A DNA stretch of 5,636 nt from UBA6164 sp045107135. Its GTDB lineage: Bacteria > Patescibacteriota > Gracilibacteria > BD1-5 > UBA6164. Position 1 is the stretch's first letter. Each line of letters begins with the position of its first letter. Positions 1 through 3,600 of the stretch are shown here, one piece after another. A program made the translations under genes and the position numbers. The stretch is from contig JASFZI010000075.1 in assembly GCA_045107135.1 (NCBI GenBank), positions 1 through 5,636 of the forward strand, given 5' to 3'. A model generated the notes under the pieces. It had not been told where the DNA came from. It saw only the letters and a list, made by a program, of their open reading frames with translations, and searched no databases.

Positions 1-105
1 ACTAGTCAAAATATTGGTGAAAAAAATATAGAATTAAAAGAAAAAAATGAAGAGTTTACTATTTTAGAAGTAGTAGATGATTTATTTAATGAAATATTAA
101 AATAA
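1..105 (+). CDS. 3' end of an unrecognised gene (partial)
   Basis: Frame 1 is open from the window edge to a TAA at 103-105 and gives the last 34 residues of a protein. The tail is hydrophilic and rich in Glu, Lys, Asn and Asp, and ends in a likely amphipathic helix (ILEVVDDLFNEILK). There is no motif that I can assign to a family. In many bacteria pyrH is preceded by tsf (elongation factor Ts), but this tail does not resemble the EF-Ts C-terminus that I know, so I make no functional call. The single glycine is a GGT codon, so this fragment does not test the genetic code. It ends 20 bases before pyrH on the same strand, which suggests co-transcription. Confidence 0.6.
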   Translation, partial: TSQNIGEKNIELKEKNEEFTILEVVDDLFNEILK

Positions 106-125
106 TTTATAATAAAATATAATTA

Positions 126-821
126 ATGAGAGTATTATTAAAAATATCATGAGAAGCATTGTCATGAATTGAACATAGTGGATTGGATTTTCAAATACTA
201 GATGATGTTTGAGAAATGATAAAAGAATTAGTTAGACATAATATAGAAGTTTGAATTGTAGTTTGAGCAGGAAATTTTATTAGATGAGCAGAAATTGAAA
301 AATTAAATATTGATAGATGTAATGCTGATAATATGGGGATGTTGGCTACTAATATAAATGTTATAGCATTATCTGATGTACTTATAAAGAAAGAGGTAAG
401 TACAAAAATTGTAAATTCATTTTCTATAGAATGAGTAATAGAAAGGTTTAATAAAACAAAAGTAGTAAAAGATTTATCTAAATGAAAAGTCGTTATCTTT
501 GGATGATGAACTTGAAATCCATATTTTACAACTGATACAGCTGGAGTACTTAGAGCCTTAGAAATTGAGGCTAATTTAATGATAAAAGCTACAAAAGTAG
601 ATTGAGTATATGATAAAGATCCAATGAAATTTCATGATGCCGAGTTACTAAAAGAGCTTACATATGATGAAGTTTTGGAAAACAACCTTTGAGTAATGGA
701 TTATACGGCTATATCATTATCTAAATCTAATAGACTAAAATTAATGGTATGTAATTTAGCAGAACCTGGAGCTATTTTAAATTGTATTTTAACTTGAAAA
801 TGAGGGACAACCATTAATTAA
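126..821 (+). CDS. pyrH: UMP kinase (uridylate kinase), UGA read as glycine
   Basis: PyrH is the cytoplasmic bacterial UMP kinase: it phosphorylates UMP to UDP with ATP, the first committed step from UMP to UTP and CTP, and works as a hexamer of amino acid kinase-fold subunits. Its 231 residues are close to the usual 235-240. Visible motifs in order: LLKISGEAL near the N-terminus (residues 4-12), VVGAGNFIRG at 45-54 (usually GGGN-x-xRG), a DNMGMLAT block, the loop GGGTGNPYFTTDTA at 126-139, IEANLMIKATKVDGVYDKDP, and LTYDEVLE. By hand count 15 of its 22 glycines are TGA, including three of the four in the 126-130 loop, so the gene is intact only in code 25. The start is the ATG at 126, which aligns with the family N-terminus. 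No Shine-Dalgarno is visible; TATAAT-like sequences lie at 108-113 and 118-123. The call is secure. Confidence 0.97.
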
Positions 822-829
822 AAAATCTT

Positions 830-857
830 TTGACAAATAATGACTTATCAATATGAT
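830..857 (+). promoter_or_regulatory. Predicted sigma70-type promoter for the rpmH-rnpA-yidC cluster
   Basis: A perfect -35 hexamer TTGACA (830-835) is followed after 16 bases by a -10 hexamer TATGAT (852-857), one mismatch from TATAAT. Transcription would start near 864, giving a leader of about 75 bases before rpmH. The site starts 9 bases after the pyrH stop, so the cluster can be transcribed separately from pyrH. Confidence 0.72.
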
Positions 858-865
858 ATTTCGGC

Positions 866-900
866 AATTTTTAAAAGATTATATACGCCTTTTAAGAATT
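866..900 (+). promoter_or_regulatory. Leader hairpin at the predicted 5' end of the rpmH mRNA
   Basis: Bases 866-877 pair with 889-900 as a 12-bp stem with one G-U pair (870 with 896) and an 11-base loop (878-888). The stem begins within a few bases of the transcription start predicted from the upstream promoter. No U-run follows, so it is not a terminator. It could protect the 5' end or regulate L34 synthesis, but that is inference. Most pairs are A-U, so the stability is modest. Confidence 0.45.
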
Positions 901-906
901 AATAAA

Positions 907-922
907 ATTAATTTAAATTAAT
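907..922. repeat. 16-bp perfect palindrome upstream of rpmH
   Basis: The sequence ATTAATTTAAATTAAT is its own reverse complement. It lies in the rpmH leader, just upstream of a TATAAT (924-929) that sits 9 bases before the start codon. It could be an operator. It consists only of A and T in a very AT-rich region, however, and about one such palindrome per few kilobases is expected by chance. Confidence 0.25.
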
Positions 923-938
923 ATATAATAAATCAAGA

Positions 939-1184
939 ATGTTAGGAAAATTAAAGAAAAGAAAGAGACTAAGAGTTCATGGTTTTCTTAAAAGAAGTTC
1001 TTCTGTGTGAGGTAGAAATGTTTTAAAAAACAGAAGAAGAAAAGGTAGACATCAATTAACAGTTTCTTATCCAAAAAGATACCAAGAAATTAATGGTAAA
1101 GCAAAAATGCATATTATTGCTTGAGGAACAGCTAGAAAGTCACCTTTTGATGGAAAAGGTAATTATATAGTAAGAAAAAAATAA
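939..1184 (+). CDS. rpmH: 50S ribosomal protein L34 with a long C-terminal extension
   Basis: L34 is a small, very basic protein of the large ribosomal subunit that binds 23S rRNA. The core is clear: KRKRLRVHGFLKRSSS (residues 7-22), then GGRNVLKNRRRKGRHQLTVS (24-43), matching the family's RKRKRTHGF, NGRRVLARRRAKGRHRLTVS pattern. Two features are unusual. The N-terminus is MLGKLKKRKR and lacks the common KRTYQPS-type segment. The protein also continues for 38 residues after LTVS, to 81 in total, where typical L34 stops at about 44-46. The extension is basic, with a segment MHIIAGGTARKSPFDGKGN (57-75). Only 2 of 10 glycines are TGA, far fewer than in its neighbours. The start is the ATG at 939, with no Shine-Dalgarno. 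It is the first gene of the conserved rpmH-rnpA-yidC cluster, with rnpA 22 bases downstream. Confidence 0.93.
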
Positions 1185-1201
1185 TATTTTTTTTACTTTT
1201 T
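1170..1201 (+). terminator. Possible weak terminator or attenuator across the rpmH stop
   Basis: Bases 1170-1179 pair with 1187-1196 as a 10-bp stem (GTAA arms at the base, one G-U pair) with a 7-base loop, followed directly by five U (1197-1201). The shape is that of an intrinsic terminator, but the stem has only one G-C pair. It may cause partial termination that leaves more rpmH than rnpA-yidC mRNA. Alternatively it is a by-product of the AAA/AAG lysine codons at the end of rpmH followed by a T-run. Confidence 0.3.
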
Positions 1202-1206
1202 AAAAC

Positions 1207-1548
1207 GTGATTTTTAAAAAAAATAGATTATCTGAAAGGGAGGTAAAAAAGGTTTTGACTAGATGAAAACCTTTTTTTTCATATGGAATAGTTTTGAATT
1301 ATTTGAAAAATCCTTTAGAAAGAAATAGGTTTGCTGTTGTGATTTGATGAAAATCAGTTAATACTAATGTATCAAGAAATTTCTTCAGAAGAAAATTTTA
1401 TGATTTAGTACAGGAACGCTTAGAATGAAATAAATGATTAGATTTTGTTTTTGTTGTAAAAAAACAAACAAAATTGGACAAAGATGATGAAAAAAGTATA
1501 AATTCTTTTAGGAAAGATATAAAATTTTTATTAAATAAAATAAAATAA
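1207..1548 (+). CDS. rnpA: Ribonuclease P protein component
   Basis: RnpA is the basic protein cofactor that helps the RNase P RNA bind precursor tRNAs and remove their 5' leaders. The 113-residue length is normal. The N-terminus has the usual KKNRLSEREVKKVL helix (residues 4-17), then a beta strand (GIVLNYL, 27-33), NRFAVVIGGK (40-49) and the family signature around SRNFFRRKFYDLV (56-68), where RNxxRR matches the conserved RNR-type motif. Five of six glycines are TGA, including the GG pair at 47-48. I chose the GTG at 1207 because TAA at 1201-1203 closes the frame just upstream and no ATG precedes the conserved region; GTG is the only non-ATG start among the genes whose start lies here. The stop TAA (1546-1548) is followed immediately by the yidC ATG, which suggests translational coupling. 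Confidence 0.93.
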
Positions 1549-2709
1549 ATGAAAAAATTTTTAGATATATTATTAATAGTACTACTTACGGTATTAGTTA
1601 TTAATTTTTTTGGTGCTGATGAAAAAACAGAAACTAATGATACTATTATATTTGAGTTTACGGATAATAGTTATACTATTCCTCCATCAGTTTGAGTAAA
1701 TGTTAATAATAATACAGTTGATACTATTAGTCTTAATACTTGTGATGATATTAAAATTAACTCTGCTTGAAATGAATTAATTTTTTCTGAGAATTTTTGT
1801 AGGGATCTAACTCTAGAACCTGCTTCTGGAACTTTGATTGATTATTCTTCAGAATATGAAAATTTTCTTAAAATATGAAAATATAACTTAACTGTTAATT
1901 ATCAAGATAAAGAATATTTTGATCAGTTTGAATTAGAAAATAAAGGATCAATAAAAAAAATCTTTGTTTGATTGTTTTATGCTCCAATATATAATTTAAT
2001 GATCTTTCTTCTTAGTGTATTTTGATGAGTATTTTGATGGGCAATAATATCAATTACTGTTATTATTAGATTAGTATTACTATGGCCACAACATAAAATG
2101 ATGTTAAGTCAGAAAAAGCTTCAAGCAATTCAACCAAAAATTAAAAAAATACAAAAAGAATTTAAAGGGAATCAGCAAATGCTTTGAAAAAAGTTGATGG
2201 AACTTTATAAGAAAGAAAAAGTAAATCCTATGTGATCATGTGGGTTTTTACTTATACAAATGCCTATATTATTAGTAATTTATAATATAATATTATCTAT
2301 AAAAGATACTTCTAGTTTCTTTTATGTTTACTCGTTTTTATCTAATTTTAAGTTAGACTCAATAGATTATAGTTTCTTTTGAATAGATTTACTAGCATCA
2401 GGGTGAATTGCATGATTAGTACTCGCTTTAACTGTTGCTCTGATACAATTTTTTCAAATCAAATTATCACTTGCTGGTAAGAAAGATGAAAAAAATAAAA
2501 TTGTACTAGAAAAGAAAAAATGAGAGGAATGATATAGTCAATTTATGCCAGATCCTGCAGTTATGAACAAATTTATGCAATATTGAATGCCTGCTATGGT
2601 TTGAGTATTTACATTTACATTATTTGCAGGAGTTGGTTTGTATTGGGGGATATCGACTACATTTATGTTATTCCAACAATTAATTGTGAATAAAATATTA
2701 AATAAGTAA
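1549..2709 (+). CDS. yidC: Membrane protein insertase YidC/Oxa1 family
   Basis: YidC inserts and folds membrane proteins, alone or with the Sec translocon. Its 386 residues show a first membrane segment or signal anchor at about 5-21, an extracytoplasmic domain at about 22-137, then the conserved five-helix Oxa1 core. The core begins with GWAIISITVIIR (163-174), which places the conserved hydrophilic-groove arginine at R174, followed by the charged cytoplasmic helical hairpin (about 181-225), the NPMGSCGFLLIQMP segment, a further helix pair ending in LIQFFQIKLSLAG, and a final helix with MPAMVGVF, LYWG and FQQ. The external domain carries two cysteines (C65, C84). About 16 of 26 glycines are TGA; the TGA-TGG pair at 163-164 encodes the conserved Gly-Trp and shows that UGA is not Trp. 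A Lys/Glu-rich insert lies between the last helices. The start codon directly abuts the rnpA stop. Confidence 0.96.
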
Positions 2710-2730
2710 AGCTAAGAATTGTTAAAAACT

Positions 2731-2759
2731 TTGACTCTTCTTTGTGTTTTGAGTAGAAT
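2731..2759 (+). promoter_or_regulatory. Predicted sigma70-type promoter of the LPETG surface protein gene
   Basis: TTGACT (2731-2736) and TAGAAT (2754-2759) each differ from consensus at one position and are 17 bases apart, the optimal spacing. The start of transcription would be near 2766, leaving a leader of about 28 bases before the ATG at 2794. I see no terminator between yidC and this site, so read-through from yidC is also possible. Confidence 0.7.
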
Positions 2760-2793
2760 ACCTTTGTTAATTTAATTATCTAATTACCGACCC

Positions 2794-3471
2794 ATGGCTA
2801 AAAAATTATTAGTTTTTATTTCTTTGTTAATGATTACTCTTCCGTCTTTTTCGGCTTATAATGAAATAGAGTGTTCTACAAATCCTATATTTTCTGAAAA
2901 TTCTTGTAATCAATGTTTTGATTGAAATTCAAAAATAGAATGAGATCATTTAGGTTTATTAAGTGATTTATGGATGAATGTTACTGATGTAGCAAAGATT
3001 CTTTATAAAGAAGAACAAGTTGACCCTGAAATGGTTAATTTAGACCCAGCTAATGTTTCATGGGTACAAACACCTACAGCTAATTGATTTTGGGAATATA
3101 CAGATGAATTAGATGCTTTATACAGCGATATGGAAGAAGGATATGTATTAGAAGCGTGAAGTATGGTTACATGGATTAAATCTTCTTTATCACATGCTTA
3201 TAAATTAGATACAAATACTGCTATAGAATGAACTGATATAGGGTTATTAGTATATCCAATGACAACTCATAATATATTAGCTGATGGTGAAATAACTATT
3301 GATAATACTGTACATAATGAATGTGTATTATTCACTTCAGGTAGAGCAGAAGAAATAGAAGAGGTTGTAGTAGAAAGATTACCAGAAACTGGTCCTGCTG
3401 AATTCATGTTATTGATAATTGTTGCAATGATTTTAGGTTTTGGTTTCTTACAATTAAGAGCTAGATCATAA
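2794..3471 (+). CDS. Secreted protein with LPETG cell-wall sorting signal
   Basis: The 225-residue product has a Sec signal peptide: MAKK, a hydrophobic core at about 5-16, and a likely signal peptidase I site after S20 or A21 (PSFSA). The C-terminus has the three parts of a sortase substrate: LPETG at 196-200, a hydrophobic stretch at about 204-219 and a basic tail (RAR, 222-224). Sortase would cut between Thr and Gly and attach the protein to the cell wall or build a polymer. The exported part has four cysteines (27, 38, 41, 177; the first three near the N-terminus as C-x10-CxxC), which could form two disulfides. I recognise no family for the central region, which is acidic and mixed. Five of 13 glycines are TGA. 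The ATG at 2794 is chosen because it puts the signal peptide at the N-terminus; no Shine-Dalgarno is visible. No sortase lies in the window. The gene is flanked by its own promoter and terminator, so it is probably monocistronic. Confidence 0.88.
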
Positions 3472-3492
3472 TTTTAAAAAATAGAATTAAAT

Positions 3493-3525
3493 AAAAAGAT
3501 AGATTTTTAAAATCTATTTTTTTTT
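3493..3525 (+). terminator. Intrinsic terminator after the LPETG protein gene
   Basis: A near-perfect inverted repeat (ATAGATTTT at 3499-3507 against AAAATCTAT at 3509-3517, extendable outward through A-T pairs) is followed by a run of nine T (3517-3525). It starts about 20 bases after the stop codon. The stem is weak in G-C, as expected in this AT-rich genome, and the flanking A-run means it might also act on the minus strand. Confidence 0.7.
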
Positions 3526-3600
3526 GTTCAAATAAATATAAAAAACGAATAGTCAAGCTGTTTTTTTTGGAGAAACTATGATAATTATGATATTATATAA
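3526..3600 (+). promoter_or_regulatory. Leader region of the large 3' gene with weak promoter-like elements
   Basis: This stretch between the terminator and the last gene must hold that gene's promoter if it is transcribed separately, but no element matches consensus well. TATGAT occurs at 3577-3582 and 3586-3591, and TATTAT at 3591-3596; TTGGAG (3567-3572) is a poor -35 candidate 18 bases upstream of the last. If one of the later -10 candidates is used, the mRNA would begin at or very near the ATG at 3601 and be leaderless. A GGAG at 3569-3572 precedes a 10-codon ORF (3578-3610). Confidence 0.3.

Noticed and set aside
840..902. 20-codon ORF (MTYQYDIS...) between pyrH and rpmH
   Set aside because: Its start codon lies inside the predicted promoter, upstream of the expected transcription start, and it overlaps the leader hairpin. 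It has no Shine-Dalgarno and no recognisable sequence.
846..1075. DnaA-box-like sequences TTATCAATA (846-854) and TTATCCAAA (in rpmH) hinting at an origin
   Set aside because: Each has mismatches to TTATCCACA, one is inside coding sequence, there is no cluster of boxes and no dnaA gene, so an origin is not supported.
3259..3471. Separate 70-residue protein starting at ATG 3259
   Set aside because: It is the C-terminal third of the LPETG protein. It appears separate only if the in-frame TGA at 3230-3235 is taken as a stop. The signal peptide and promoter belong to the start at 2794.
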